Assembly: GCA_003254905.1 (NCBI GenBank)
Contig: QANU01077598.1
Span: 1 to 64,000, forward strand
Reading direction: 5' to 3'
Length of the DNA stretch: 64,000 bases
Source: Nissolia schottii
Lineage: Eukaryota > Streptophyta > Magnoliopsida > Fabales > Fabaceae
This document shows positions 26,301-37,540 of this stretch, piece after piece; position 1 is the first letter of the stretch; each line of letters opens with the position of its first letter. The translations under genes and the position numbers were made by a program. The notes under the pieces are model-generated. The model was not told the origin of the DNA and made no database searches. It saw only the letters and a program-made list of their open reading frames with translations.

Positions 26301-26501
26301 AGACATAGCTACAAACATGGGACGGCCAAGTTGAACTAGAGTTTGGTCATCACTGACAGTGGGAACTGTCAGGGTATTATCTGGAGCATTATTGTATTCA
26401 ACCAGCAGATAAATCCCATAGCCCACCATGGCCAGACCAGCAAGGGTCATTAAGAAGTTCAAAAGCTTCAGAAGGCACTCCCCGCAACCCTTACAAGCCA
26501 T
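17384..26501 (-). CDS. TOM2A: TOM2A-like tetraspanin-type four-pass membrane protein (6 coding exons)
   Basis: Coding exons in transcription order: 26263-26501, 25364-25463, 25105-25185, 24922-25026, 18809-19018 and 17384-17491. All introns are GT-AG and the joined frame is open for 280 residues plus TGA, which matches my memory of the Arabidopsis TOM2A length. The protein starts MACKGCGECLLKLLNF. Hydrophobic segments lie at about residues 12-35, 81-102, 114-134 and 166-185. An Asp/Glu-rich stretch (YDSDEEY) and a QRPSRND...RMREKYGLD motif follow. The last four residues are C-T-I-M, a CaaX-type prenylation box. From the family: Arabidopsis TOM2A is a tonoplast-associated membrane protein that interacts with TOM1 and supports tobamovirus replication; its normal cell role is less clear. 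Intron 4 (19019-24921) is swollen to 5.9 kb by a Copia insertion, but the flanking splice sites are intact, so the gene is probably functional. The start ATG is the first in the exon and fits the family N-terminus. Confidence 0.93.
19180..19419 (-). repeat. 3' LTR of the intronic Copia element
   Basis: 240-bp direct repeat of the right LTR. Minus-strand start is TGCTGAGA (one change from TGTTGAGA) and end is TTCTACT. The polypurine tract lies directly inside it at 19420-19436. Confidence 0.92.
19811..20086 (-). pseudogene. Copia RNase H region
   Basis: Contains RPDWAYAVSVVSQFMHNP, then VERILQYLK and YTDVDYAGS...RRSTSGYC, the conserved end of Copia RT/RNase H. The frame is lost shortly after this. 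Confidence 0.82.
20277..20894 (-). pseudogene. Copia reverse transcriptase, frameshifted
   Basis: RT pieces occur in at least two frames: WEIVDRP...VGCKWIYTVKY...RYKARLVAKGY (20640-20894), then LDVKNAFLHGNLEEEVYM (20336-20632), then the polymerase motif YVDDII (20361-20372). One frame covers each part but none covers the whole, so the enzyme is not encoded intact. Confidence 0.88.
21382..22209 (-). pseudogene. Copia integrase core
   Basis: 275 open codons with the integrase catalytic triad visible: HFDVWGP, then CFDNGKEY, then PQQNGVAERNN, with 35 residues between the second Asp and the Glu (D-D-35-E). The C-terminal LGYAPDRKGYKCFHS motif of Copia integrases follows. The core itself looks intact, but it is cut off from gag/protease upstream and RT downstream by frameshifts. 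Confidence 0.88.
22642..23100 (-). pseudogene. Copia gag zinc knuckle and protease start
   Basis: An open stretch of 152 codons. It has a CCHC knuckle (C-x2-C-x4-H-x4-C, in WCSYCKKFGHTKEFC, 22954-22995) and ends in the aspartic protease motif DSGA (22654-22665). A stop follows and the frame shifts into the next piece (22403-22645), so the polyprotein is interrupted inside the protease. Confidence 0.85.
23101..23690 (-). pseudogene. Degraded Copia gag N-terminal region
   Basis: Translation of the minus strand in mixed frames gives recognisable gag pieces of the UBN2 type: LNGKNYLQW near 23600-23630, then DDPLFEAWDDEDSLIM near 23530-23570, then SRNFMFL...WEIWDVLRQT near 23420-23490. About 40 residues normally found between the first two pieces appear to be missing. 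Stops and frame changes make it non-coding now. Confidence 0.7.
23691..24101 (-). other. GC-rich untranslated leader of the Copia element
   Basis: Between the PBS and gag. Guanine-rich on the plus strand (runs such as ggtggtggtggtgg, tttggggtttggccg) in an otherwise AT-rich window. Several overlapping ORFs here reflect composition, not genes. Confidence 0.5.
24102..24114 (-). other. Primer-binding site (initiator-Met tRNA type)
   Basis: Minus strand reads tggtatcagagct immediately after the 5' LTR, the standard primer site of plant Copia elements. Confidence 0.85.
24115..24355 (-). repeat. 5' LTR of the intronic Copia element
   Basis: 241-bp direct repeat, about 92% identical to the left LTR by eye. 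It is followed inward by the primer-binding site at 24102-24114. Confidence 0.92.
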
Positions 26502-26576
26502 CCTCCACTACCTATAATTCCACTTCAACCACAGTTCACAAGGGTTGCCAATCCACAATATATTTTCTGCAGAGGA
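26502..26576 (-). other. TOM2A: 5' UTR part of TOM2A exon carrying the start codon
   Basis: Upstream of the ATG, the minus strand reads back about 75 bases to a pyrimidine-rich stretch ending in ctctgcag, a good splice acceptor at 26577-26578. This suggests that the coding exon begins with a short untranslated piece and that an intron interrupts the leader. Confidence 0.55.
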
Positions 26577-27207
26577 AAAAAAAGGGAATTTCGATAAGGC
26601 ATCAGTACTAACCTCAAAACTACCACAGTAACAACAAGACCAGTAAGTAATTCAGCCAATCAGGTTCAACTTTCATAGAGACACTAATCATATGCTTATG
26701 CTCCAATTACTATCTTAACAAAAGGCAGAAAAACAACAACAATAACAGTGCCTTAGTCACTTAAATAACACATGAATTTAACCACGGGGATTGCAAAATA
26801 CAATTGATCAGGTCAATTGCGCTGGCATATTCAACCTCCAAACCTTATCCTCCCTCAATCTAAGATCAGAAACATAATAAACAGCCTAAGAAAATTGTTC
26901 TGTCACTGAAAGCAACGACTTATGCGAAAACTCGATACAAATAATATCCCCAATTTATTTCTACCATTGACCATGATTATAATGCAATTGACCAGAATTT
27001 CCGAAAAACTCTAGCTCAGAAAATTATTTAGGATGTATTCAACCAAAGAGAAACAAAACGAAATGATTAATTACGAGAAAAATGTAAACAAAATAAATAA
27101 ATAAATAAATAAATAACAAATGGTAAGAAAAGTGAAAATGTTGATCAGAGGCGGGATGCTTAGAAGTTGGAATCACTCACAGCTAGAATTGAGTTCTTTA
27201 CAGTTAC

Positions 27208-27315
27208 CGATTCGCGAAGCTTCCCCTTTTTCTGATCCTCTCGCCTCTCGAAATAGCTCACACGAGAAAACGAAAAAGAAAGAGAAAAGGGAAAACGATG
27301 AGAGGAATATCAGTG
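27208..27315 (-). other. TOM2A: Probable first non-coding exon of TOM2A
   Basis: The minus strand here is pyrimidine-rich, then reads cgagaggatcagaaaaagg and ends ...gcgaatcg followed by the donor gtaact at 27202-27207. Joined to the acceptor at 26577 it would make a spliced leader with an intron of about 630 bp. The upstream limit and transcription start are not determined from sequence. Confidence 0.4.
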
Positions 27316-27329
27316 ATTAAAAAAAGGGA

Positions 27330-30300
27330 AAAAATTAAATGACATTATTGCCCTCCTAAGCCAGAGGTTTCTTAGCTTTGTTTCATGCACACTCAAAACA
27401 TTTTTATTATATACGATTTTATATAATTGAATATATCCTTTTATGATAAATGTGTTTTTATTATATGCAATTTTATATAAGTGAATATATTATATCACGA
27501 TTTTCTTTTTAAAATATTAAATTCATAGGCGATTTATTATTTAAGTTAGTTATCTTTTGGTATTTTAACAAACGGGTAGTGAAATTTTTACAAAAGAGAA
27601 GTGAAATTTAGTAAATGAAAAAAGGAAACGCGGAATGGGACCCACTAAAAACGCCAAACTAGTTGACGATTTTAATAGCAAGTCACCATTATGTTTGCCA
27701 TTTTATAGTCAAAATTGTCAAACGTGTTGGTTAGTTCCTACCAGAGTCAGCAAACACATTGATAAGTTCCTACCAGAGTTGCTAAGCAGTTTGGCAAGTC
27801 TTACGTGGCCCTTGTCAAGCGAATTTACTTGTCATGCTACTCTAAATAGGTGTAATTTTATAAAATATTATAAAATAGTGATATTTTAATAATATAATTT
27901 AATAACAAGAGTATTATAATTTTTTTAAAAAAAAATCTCTTTCTTCAATGTCATATGTAAACTGTCCTGCACCAAAAAAGTATATAAAAACTGTAACTGA
28001 TTATAAACATTAATGAATCTAATGATGGCGTCACATTGTAACAATGCTAAAGTGCCAAGGGGTTCAGTATTCAAACGTAGTTGTTAACATTCTAAAAAAA
28101 AACAAAAATTAAAACAATAGATCATTCAATCAACTTCCATTATTGGAAGAAAAAAAAAAGCCAAATTAAAATTTTGATGCCATTATCCATAACCCCTACA
28201 AAACATATAAATTAATCATTTTTTTTTTGGTGTATTGCTCAGTTACACGTGTAAGAAGCACTAAGCAACATGATTGAAGCAAACTCTAGGGGCGGTGGAA
28301 TCTGGTGCTTTTCCTGTAAGGATATGGCAGGGTGACCTAGTCTTCACATTTTTTTAATCAGTGATGTGGTCCATATTTGTTTAAAGATGTGACCTGTCAG
28401 CACAGCAGCGTCAACAAATTTTCTTATTTGCAATTTTTTTTTCTGCAAATCTCTCGGTTTTTATTTTTTTTAATAATGCATTTTTTTTAGTGGGATAAAT
28501 GTAGTTTTTGATTTTTAGCAATTCGAATTTTATTTTTTATTTGATTGATTAGTGATAGATTCGGAGAAGTTAAAATCCAAAAATCAATAAACAAGTTTTT
28601 AAGCGTTGGTGCACTTGTCATGGGGACGTAATGCATCTCCCACATTTTAAGCCCAACTAAAATGAAGTGATTTTACTGAGTCCTACAAAACCCTTAAAAG
28701 TAGGAGTCGCAAACGTGTCAGTTTGACCATTTAAGCTAAGTTCGTTTAACTCGGAGGTTGAACTGACTTTTTCTAGTATTTACGTACAACATTTTATACG
28801 TTTAGGTCATCTATTTAATGTTGATAAATAAGTTAGTTTATAAGTTATATCTTTTTTAACACTAAATAGACCTAGCTAAACGGACTTTTTACTCTTTATA
28901 AGTTGAGTTTTATAAATTTATTTGTCCATTTAATTGGATAAATAAACTAAATTCATTTTAACAACCCTACTCAAAAGTACACGATACTCAATGGCCTAAT
29001 AATTATTCAAATGGGTAAAGGCTCATTCGCATCCAAAAGGCCCAACCCAATTCTAAACCTAAAGAAAATTAGACCATTAAGACAAAAGAGTAAACGCCCA
29101 TCAAGCATGTGTACTACTAACCAAAAGAAAATACCAAAAGTGTGTAGAAAATGGACTCTTTATAATTATTTTCAATGTGACAGGCCCACACTCGTTTGTG
29201 GTCGAAATGAATTTTCAATCTTACCCATAGCATTTCAATGAAATGTTATTTACGAACAAAAAAGAAAAATTATAATGACATAAAATTTCTTTGACATCAT
29301 TAGGGTTGAGGATGAGATTTTTTTTTTGTGAAGGACTTGTTTGTAACAAAAATAAAAACAATGTCTCTTTCTGAAATTTTCAAAAAAATTAATGTGGAAC
29401 TGCAGCGGCATCATCATAATTATGAATGGTAAAAATAGGAGTATCATTCAATGATACCATACTAGTGAAATACCATGGTGACCTTCACCATTAATGATTT
29501 GAGTTTAAATAACAACTCTTGAAAGAGGTGGAATACATTCAATTGAAAGAGGACATGTGAGCATTAATTCATCCGTCAAAAAGAGCTCATCTTTATTCAC
29601 AACACATTATCCTATCGTCAACATTATTAGATGCCTCCACTTAGGGGCCCCTACCCAACAACACCAAGTGACCCCTCCCCTCTATCCCCTCTCATGGGTT
29701 TCTTTAATTATGCCCCCAAAAGGTAGCGCATTCAAACCCCCCACAACCCCACCACATCCTCATCACCACAAGCTTGTGTATCAACATCTATTTACAACCA
29801 CAAAATTTCTTTGTAAGCATCAACAAAACGCGTGGCCAGTTTCTCAACCGCCCAAGTTTCCCTATAAGGGCTGTCCAGCACTGCATTAATAAAACAGCTG
29901 ACCATTTTCCCTGTTCATTTATTTTTTACTGTTGTTTAGGATAGGAACAGTGTCTACTTGTGTTGCATCAACTATTATTTTGGCCTGACATCAACACTCA
30001 ACAGCATGGAGATGCCTCGAAGTGGCTGGTAGTGTGATGGGACAAAAATTGGGCAAAATATACCATAAACTACGTGTATTCATTTATTTTGCATGAAACA
30101 TTATGCCGACTTATAATTTATCTATTATCATTAGATGCATAACTCAATAGTATCTCAATGAGATTCCATCCAAAGATAAATGAATTATGAGCCGGTCCAA
30201 TGTTTCACATAAAATAAGTACACGTATCATTTCTCAGGTGTAAGTGGTCCCAACTCCCACCACTACCAGTCCTACTCCTAGCCAATCTAGTTGAAACCTG

Positions 30301-30560
30301 AGAAAAAAAACTGAGAAACCAAAATTAATTACAACTGGACCAGCCATGTACTTGGTCACCATCAGAACCACTCTACTCTGGAGCAGTTATTGGAGGCTCA
30401 AGGAGTACTAGGTGTATAGTGCTCCGCTCAATAACAAAATAACATTACGGCTTCCGCCACAAATTTGTGTCTTTATTCTTGAACATGGCTTTATCTTGAG
30501 ATGGAGCAGGATCTTATCCGGTTTGCTCCATAAGTTCCCAATAACTTGTCCAGTCATGCG
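27330..30560. other. Intergenic spacer between APRR2 (3' end) and TOM2A (5' end)
   Basis: AT-rich, with no ORF of recognisable product. It contains the TOM2A promoter near 27.3-27.6 kb and the APRR2 3' UTR just below 30561. No element with clear ends. Confidence 0.5.
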
Positions 30561-33500
30561 TTAATGTCTGACGCAGGGAGGGACGGTGGATATGCCCTGC
30601 CTAGAAAGCTCAGCCAAGACACTATCTGTGGAAGGAGCTTTGAGGCCTAAGGGCAAGGGCAGCCACGGCTTGTTTATTGCCTCCTTCACAACCTTGTCAA
30701 CGACCTCGTCGGCCTGCACCATGCATGCATGGAAAAACACCATGAGTTAGAGCCTGTGGGGGAGTTTGGACTTTTGAGCATTACATAAATGGCTGCATTA
30801 ATTTGCATGGGCACAAGATATTAAAACAGAATTCTAATAGTTCTTTTGGCTGCATAGTATTATTATTCTTTAGAAAATAGGCATTTATAAGTGCGCGGCT
30901 GGAAGAAACTTTCCAGCTGAGAAACTGAAAGGAAAAAATAATTGAATTACCGGATAATGCTCAAAGGATTTTTGTGGCATGCTAAACTTGTAATCCCCTG
31001 CATTAGTGTTGTTCAATATTCCAGGCATATTCTGTGGTTTGATGGAAAGATCTCATTAGCATTTTACTCTGGCAAATAATTTAATCAGCTACCAGAGATC
31101 ATGAATTATGCTCACTTGAGGGTAGGAAAAGCAAGGAGGAGGAGGCGGAAAAACTGGGCAGCCCCATGCATCCGCATGCATCTGCAACATCAAGTGATCA
31201 TATGTCAAAGGGCGTGCATGATATCTACACCACAATAGCCAGAGCATGAGGTTGCTCACGTATAATAAAAATTTAGGCTATGCTTGGCTTCTATTTCAAT
31301 TTTAATACAAAAATTGCCCGTCTTTGTTTTCGTCATAGTTTGAAGTTTTCAAGATTTCGTGAAAGAAATTGGGAAAACAATCAAAACAAATTTTCTTTTT
31401 CAAGGTATTCCACACAAAATCTTGGAAGCAAGAAACAAAATACATATGAGATGTCAGTTTTGTAATCAAGATTGAAATTAAGAAATAAAAGCTGGAAACG
31501 AGGAAAAAAAAACAGAAATGACACAGAAAAAACAGAAATAATATTTTGCTTGAAAAATCTGAACAAAATTGTTACCCCCGGAAGTGGCTGCCACATGGGA
31601 AAACCAGGAGGGCCCCAAACATGCATAGCTGGCGTTTGACCGCCAGGTTGCGTCCACATAGGATACACAGGAGCTGGAGAAAGTGTATGATTAGGATGAT
31701 ATGGCGGAAAGGCCATAATTGGTCTTTGAAGACGATAGCTCCTTTGCATTGGATCTCTTTGATTTAGCCATTTCCGATCTTCGTCCTTCGGCAAGATTTG
31801 TCTCTTATGCATTCTATATTTCTGCGTTAACAAAAAGAAAAAGAAAAAAAAAAAAACCGTTACTAAGTCTCACTCAAAATGATAAAATGAGGTGTCCAAA
31901 TGGCTAATTTGTGGTTTTGGTAAAGAATCCGATAAACTTGAAGGAGAAAGGTAAATGTCATGTTAATGACCTGAAGATGGCTTGCCACATTATGCCTTGT
32001 CAAACCCTCCACTTTCATTAGGTCCAATATTCGAGAAGGAATCGCTTGATCAAGGCCGAGTTGCTCCACTGCTTTCACAAATTTTTTGTGCAGCTCAGGT
32101 GTCCAGTCTACCTGAGAAAAACCAAAATCAAGTATCAAAACTGTATTTAGATAATCAGCACTTGCGGGTCACTAGCGGAACAAATGAATAACATTCTTAT
32201 ATGGCATCAATATGGATAACAATGAACCAAACTTAGCATATATTAATATACGGAAATATTTATTAGAACTCTTTATAAGTGGTTGATCAAAACTGGAAAA
32301 AAAATCTTCTGGTGAAGTGTTCGATACAATCGTTGAATATCAACTTCATGAGCGTGTTCAAGCAAAAATTACAGGCAAGAAGGTTAGAGGAACGCAATAA
32401 GAGGAACAAATAATTAATAAATTAGCTTACTTTCATCTTCTTCCGATGAGCTTTAATGGCGCATGAATCGCTAAGAAAACCAGCTTTATTTGAAGAATTT
32501 TTATTACCATCAGTGCTGCTGCGGACCTTTCTATTATGTGGATGTGTGCTAATAGCACCATTACGCATCTCGTCCCTGGAACCCTTGGCAAAATCCTCTT
32601 CATCCTTAACCAGAGTCTTTTCAGAATCCATTGGTTGAGGAGTACTTTCAGCATTCGAATTTTTACACGTAGTTTCGGCAGATTTAGATTCTCCTTCTCT
32701 GTCATGTTCCATTGATTGAGGAGTAGTTCCAGCATTCATATTTTCACACATAATATCGGCGGATTTAGATTCTCCTTCACCGTCATGCTCCATTGGACGA
32801 GGAGTACTTTCAGCATTCAAATTTTCACATGTAGTTTCGGCAGATTTAGTTTCACCTTCTCCATCGTGTTCCCCACTGTCTTTTTCTGTTGAGCAATTAG
32901 TCTGCTCTTGGCAATCCCTGTCATCCATTGATCTTGCTCCCTGGTTCAATTGCGGGGTCGATGGAGCCGGATACTTATCACTCCCAGAATCATGGTCATT
33001 GTCAGTGGACCCACTCTCTTGCTGTCCACTGTCAGTTTGGAGCTGTAACATGGACACTACAGATTCTTTGACAGGTTTTAGGGATTCGGACACGACACTC
33101 GCACCAGCATTGAATGCCTGCTCAATTTCAACCACATGAGAAACTAACTATTTTGCTCATATTATAATGTTAACGGTGAATGCCAATGTTATGTCACATA
33201 TTTAACAGACCTTGTGAACCACATGCTGCCAGATATTTCTGAGCTTGTCCTCAGAGAGCGGTTTGCTGAGGAACTCAGCTGCACCAAGCTTAAAGAAGAA
33301 TGGAGCGAAGAGTCAAGAAGTAAGCATCGACAATCAGAACAGAATGAAAATCTACTCTGACTACTGAGTTAAAATGAAAGGAGCTCAAAAATTGGTCTAC
33401 AATTTGAAAACACGAAAAACACGAATTAATGCAAAAGATAGGAGCAAAACAATGTGAGATAGAAGATTGGAGTTAGCTCAAAGAATATTACATAATCAGA

Positions 33501-35323
33501 TATTAAACCACAGGTAATTGGGATGGCTAAACCAAAATCTTACCGCTATGCACTTCATCATAGTGTTCAGGCAATGATTGTTTGAAGTCACTGCATAAAA
33601 AGTTGTATCACTGGTTAGAAAATTAACATTAATCAGAACACGACTTGAAGTAAACTGTTTCCACACTTCCCATGCCATGTTCCCTTATAGACCACTCATC
33701 AATTTCAATTAGCGAAAGCTTCTCAATCAGAAAACAACACGATTCATGATATTAAAACAGCAGCAAGCAACAATCACAAAAGCAAATAAAATAAAACAAG
33801 AGAAAATCAAATAAAATAAATCTTACAATTATTACTATCAACCAAGAATCTAAAGATAGGCGATAGTGAAAATTGGACTGGAAAGGCACAATGGTGTCTC
33901 TATCCTTATTTGGAATTGGTTTTGGCTTAGCATTCAGACTATACATAATTGACTTGTGGGCGCCATTGAAACATAGTGCATTTTGGAGGTTTAAAGAACT
34001 AATTTGGGTTTGGTTTTTGCACTTACTAATGGTTGGCAAGTCCCTGGCATTCTCGAGAAATTTGAAACCTCCCTGGCCGCTGCTTATACTGACCTGCAAT
34101 TAGGATGGATCATGCATCTGGTTACAAAGAGATTAAGATATAAAACTTGGATTAAGATACAATAATCGTCATGACATTATAGATATGAGCATAAGTAAAA
34201 AAGATACATCCCTCTTGACTAGCATTTTACAAATTCTAAGTCTCCAAGATAAGTTATTCCTTTGAGTGAAGTTTATTTTATAGCATAAAGTTTAGTCAAT
34301 TCTTCCGAAGAGGCCTTCACATTATCATTAACAAGCTTGCTAAACACAACCCTCTTTATGTTTCTTTTTCTAATTGAATATCACAAGTACTGCGTTATGA
34401 TTTGCAACTATTATATAGAAATTGAAAGTTGATTACCTCCACTATGGCAATGTGGAAGTTGTCAGATCTACTTAAGATTGCTGACAAAGCTTCATCCTCG
34501 TCGCAGAACACAGAAACTGTACAGAAATTTGGAGGCTTACTAAACAAAGAATAAACTAGCATGTACAGGAAACATGAATAGGGGAGGTGTGAGAGTAGAC
34601 AAAATGAACCATTCAGACTTCAGTAACAATCAAATTATACATATTGGTCCTTAAGATACAATTTCAATTAAACTAAGCTTTGCGGAAACATAGTTTTCCA
34701 TGATAAATGCAGCAAACTAATCCGCATTTTGAAGGCCACTAAAGTACGAAAAATCGAAAAATAGTGTGGAATCAGTAGTTCACAAAGTCAGATAACTGCC
34801 AAATTATTTAATAACATATTTACAATTTGGACCACCAACCACATTCGGTTTGAGGGAAAACACAAATTTCGGCATGCATTAGCTATCTAAGGAAATACCA
34901 CGCATGGAACAGTTCTGCATCCGAAAAAGGAAAACAAAGGTATTCTTTTCAAATGGTGAAACCAAAATCTTATCAGAATCCACAGTTTTCCAAAAGAAAC
35001 CACATAAATCAAAAAGGCCTAGCAAGATGCCATTGCACAGAAAGACGGGGACCAATCTTACCAACTAATTAAGGTAAAGTGGAAATTACTAAGGAAAAAA
35101 AAAAATCTCATGCGCATGTAGATGAAGAAGTACTAAGACATATGCCAAAACAAAAGCAAATAAAATAAAAGGTGGGATCCAAAAAGTGGTTACCATTATA
35201 ATTCATGGACTCGAGTTTCGCTTTTATCTCTGAAGCAGAGTTGGTGTCTCCCTCAAGGAGAAGAACCTTGAGACCCTTTGGAAAATCTTTCCATTCTTGT
35301 AAATCATTGGCAGTGCAAACCAT
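30561..35323 (-). CDS. APRR2: APRR2-type pseudo-response regulator with GARP/Myb DNA-binding domain (11 coding exons)
   Basis: Exons in order: 35194-35323, 34437-34516, 34027-34093, 33544-33590, 33211-33288, 32431-33117, 31971-32111, 31576-31821, 31116-31181, 30951-31031 and 30561-30713. All are GT-AG and the joined frame is 591 residues plus TAA. Residues about 17-131 form a receiver-like fold: LKVLLLEGD, the phospho-acceptor position is Glu70 (HIAIVE), and the conserved Lys is at about 117 in FLSKPLS. Residues 135-363 are an acidic Ser/Thr-rich linker. Residues 364-410 are a GARP domain ([11 protein letters not shown] ... [10 protein letters not shown]). A Pro-rich segment and the C-terminal [18 protein letters not shown] motif follow. 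In the family, APRR2 proteins are nuclear factors; homologues in cucumber, tomato and pepper affect chlorophyll and pigment levels in fruit. Start chosen at MVCTAND to match the family; an in-frame ATG 16 codons upstream (35371) is possible. Confidence 0.93.
32629..32871 (-). repeat. Three tandem 81-bp units in the APRR2 linker exon
   Basis: Encodes residues 217-297 as three 27-residue units, each beginning EHD(G/R)EGE(T/S)KSA and ending TPxxM. The units differ from each other at several residues. The frame is kept because 81 is a multiple of three. Confidence 0.92.
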
Positions 35324-35410
35324 AGCTGGCTTGGCATCTTTCTCAGTACCCCATAGAAAGTAACAGATCAATATTGCTAATAATTATCAGCAACATCCGG
35401 TTTTTCCTCT
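35324..35410 (-). other. APRR2: 5' UTR segment of APRR2 start exon
   Basis: Read on the minus strand, the acceptor ttttttgcag ends at 35411 and is followed by agaggaaaaaccgg. That gives an untranslated piece before the start codon with an in-frame upstream ATG. Confidence 0.5.
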
Positions 35411-36018
35411 CTGCAAAAAAACCTTATAGACTTCAGAACAAGAGTACTGGACATAAGAGGGGGAAAAAGAAAGTGGAAAACTCCATTGCAGTACTTAAAA
35501 ATTGTTTACATGGTAAAATAAAAGTTTTCAGAAAATAGATAGCAGACAATGGAGAACATGAACATTGGCTTTTTCTCTGAAGATAAATTCAACCCCCAAA
35601 AACAGAGAAAATCAAAGACTTTTTTTTTTCTCTCTATTTTGTAGTGTAAAGATCTCATTTGCTGATGGCACTTTCACAGAACAGCAAACAGACAAGACCA
35701 AATTGATTAAGATCTCATCAACAGAAAAAAAAAATGAAAAAAAGGAAACTCAGTTATCATGAATGAGAGGAAGAAAAAAGCATGTCAGGTAGAAATCCAA
35801 GAAATTCAAAACCTTGAGCCCAGAAGATAAGGAAGAAGATCAGATGGGCACACATGCATGCACAAGTGTTTTAATCCAAGTAAACAAAACAAAAACCATC
35901 TGAATTGTCCAAAACTGAAAACCTGTAAGTTAATCAGCATGCCCTTAAGAAAAAGTATATAAACTGGGGGAAAAAATTGTAATAATAGCAATGTTACTTG
36001 TGAAGCTATTTTGACTAC

Positions 36019-36310
36019 CTTGACATAAAAGAAAAACATTTGCTCTCCAAATTATTAGTCCATTGCAAGAGTTTTAGTGTGACTTCTCCGCTTATTAAAG
36101 AGTGAAGAAAAAAGAGAGGAGAAGGGAAGAGAGCAAGATGGGCGTGGAAGGTATAAGTGGTGTGTGTTTGAAAGAGGTGCCTGTGCCTGCTCTGCCCTGT
36201 GACTTCTGAACAGTTGCTATCAGCAGTTGAGGTTGAGGACCACAGCAGCAACTAGGAGAGAGCCTCTCTCTCTCTCTCTCATAAAGGTACCTTTCTGCCA
36301 CTTCTTCAAT
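36019..36310 (-). other. APRR2: Probable first non-coding exon of APRR2
   Basis: Minus strand holds a (GA)n run at about 36264-36281, a CT-rich leader typical of plant 5' UTRs, and a donor (caag|gtagtc) at 36013-36018. The intron to 35411 would be about 600 bp. A short ORF starts inside this leader (ATG at 36301), so upstream translation may affect expression. The 5' end is an estimate from the TATA box. Confidence 0.45.
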
Positions 36311-36335
36311 GGTGAATATTCCAACACTACACTTA

Positions 36336-36344
36336 TATTTTATA
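36336..36344 (-). promoter_or_regulatory. Candidate TATA box of APRR2
   Basis: TATAAAATA on the minus strand, about 30 bp upstream of the start of the CT/GA-rich leader. Position and context fit a core promoter, but this is from sequence alone. Confidence 0.4.
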
Positions 36345-36349
36345 GTAAC

Positions 36350-37199
36350 TTTTTCCTCTTCAATTATTATTTTTTACCTTCCTAATAATAATAACTCAAT
36401 GAGAGAGATAGATGCGTCATGATATAGAAATAGTGGTCATCATGATATAGAAATAGTGGTGCATATTCAAATTCGCCCACTGTTTTGCTTAATTTGTTGC
36501 ACACCAAAAACTGAAGGAAACATAGTAAACCATCCCGCTTTTGCACGAAATCTTATGAATTTTTTTCATAGTTTTTAACGAACTTTGACAATATACTCAA
36601 ATGTGTGAAGCCTACTACATGTGAAGTTCAAATAAGTTTACATGGCTTCACATCTTTGTCACATAGGCGTATACATTATAGAGTTTTTTTTTTATTCAAC
36701 CATCGGCCATCGACATTCGGTTTCTATTATCAAGAACACAACTAATGTTGTCTGACCTAGCTGAGATTCTTTAAAGGGGGTAGAGGTCTCCCAACAAGAA
36801 TTTTCTCCATTCCCAAGAGTCAAACCCAAGACTTGTAGCTAAGAAGTTAAGGTATTTATCATCTTGACTAACCCCAAGTTAGTACACATTATATAGTATG
36901 CTCATTTGTTTAAATATGTTGGTTTCTTTTTTATAATGCAGTTGGATTCTTATTATGGTGGAAAGAGAGGGTAAGACGAATGGGAGAGAAGAAAATGAGA
37001 GTGATAGGAAAAGCAAATGTTACAGAGGAAAAAAGAAATACAATAAAGTTGATTGAGTCTTATTTTCATTAAAGTTTACTCTTTTTTCTAATTTCCATGT
37101 GGGGCCCACTTTTGTTTGTTTTCATGCAGTGGCTCTACCTAACTTGTATATCGTTGTTCACATAGCATTCCACTTCTTTTCTTTTCAAACAACAAAAAA
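36350..37199. other. Upstream region of APRR2, no gene seen
   Basis: Contains a 24-bp tandem duplication (catgatatagaaatagtggt, twice, 36417-36460). The rest is AT-rich. Confidence 0.45.
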
Positions 37200-37208
37200 A
37201 ATTAAATA

Positions 37209-37518
37209 GACTAAACCCCAATTTCATCCCTAACAAAAGAAATTTGGCCAAAATCGTTATTGCAAAATATAAAAATCAGTCAAGTTAGTCTCTTTATCAC
37301 TTTCCCTAATGGTGACAATTATGGCACATGACTGAGGGACTAATGCGATTGATTCTATAGCAACAATTTTGGACGAAAATTTTACATGATTATATATCAC
37401 ATCAATTGTCACCTTTATTTTGCATTTTACAAGGAGAAATTTGACCACATGTTTTTGACAATGACAAAGTAAACCTAAGTGAAAATCTATAGGGATGAAA
37501 TTGGGGGAGGGGGTTGTC
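37209..37518. mobile_element. Mutator-like MITE with 9-bp target duplication
   Basis: 310 bp. Inverted ends: ccccaatttcatccct (37215-37230) and agggatgaaattgggg (37489-37506) match perfectly over 16 bp, with looser pairing outward to gac at both ends. Flanked by aattaaata at 37200-37208 and 37519-37527, a perfect 9-bp duplication, the length typical of Mutator-like transposition. No coding capacity. Confidence 0.72.
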
Positions 37519-37540
37519 AATTAAATAATAGAATGCCTAA

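Noticed and set aside
35324..35371. Upstream in-frame ATG as the APRR2 start
   Set aside because: The family N-terminus begins at M-V-x-T-A-N-D, which matches the downstream ATG at 35323. The upstream one is kept only as a possibility.
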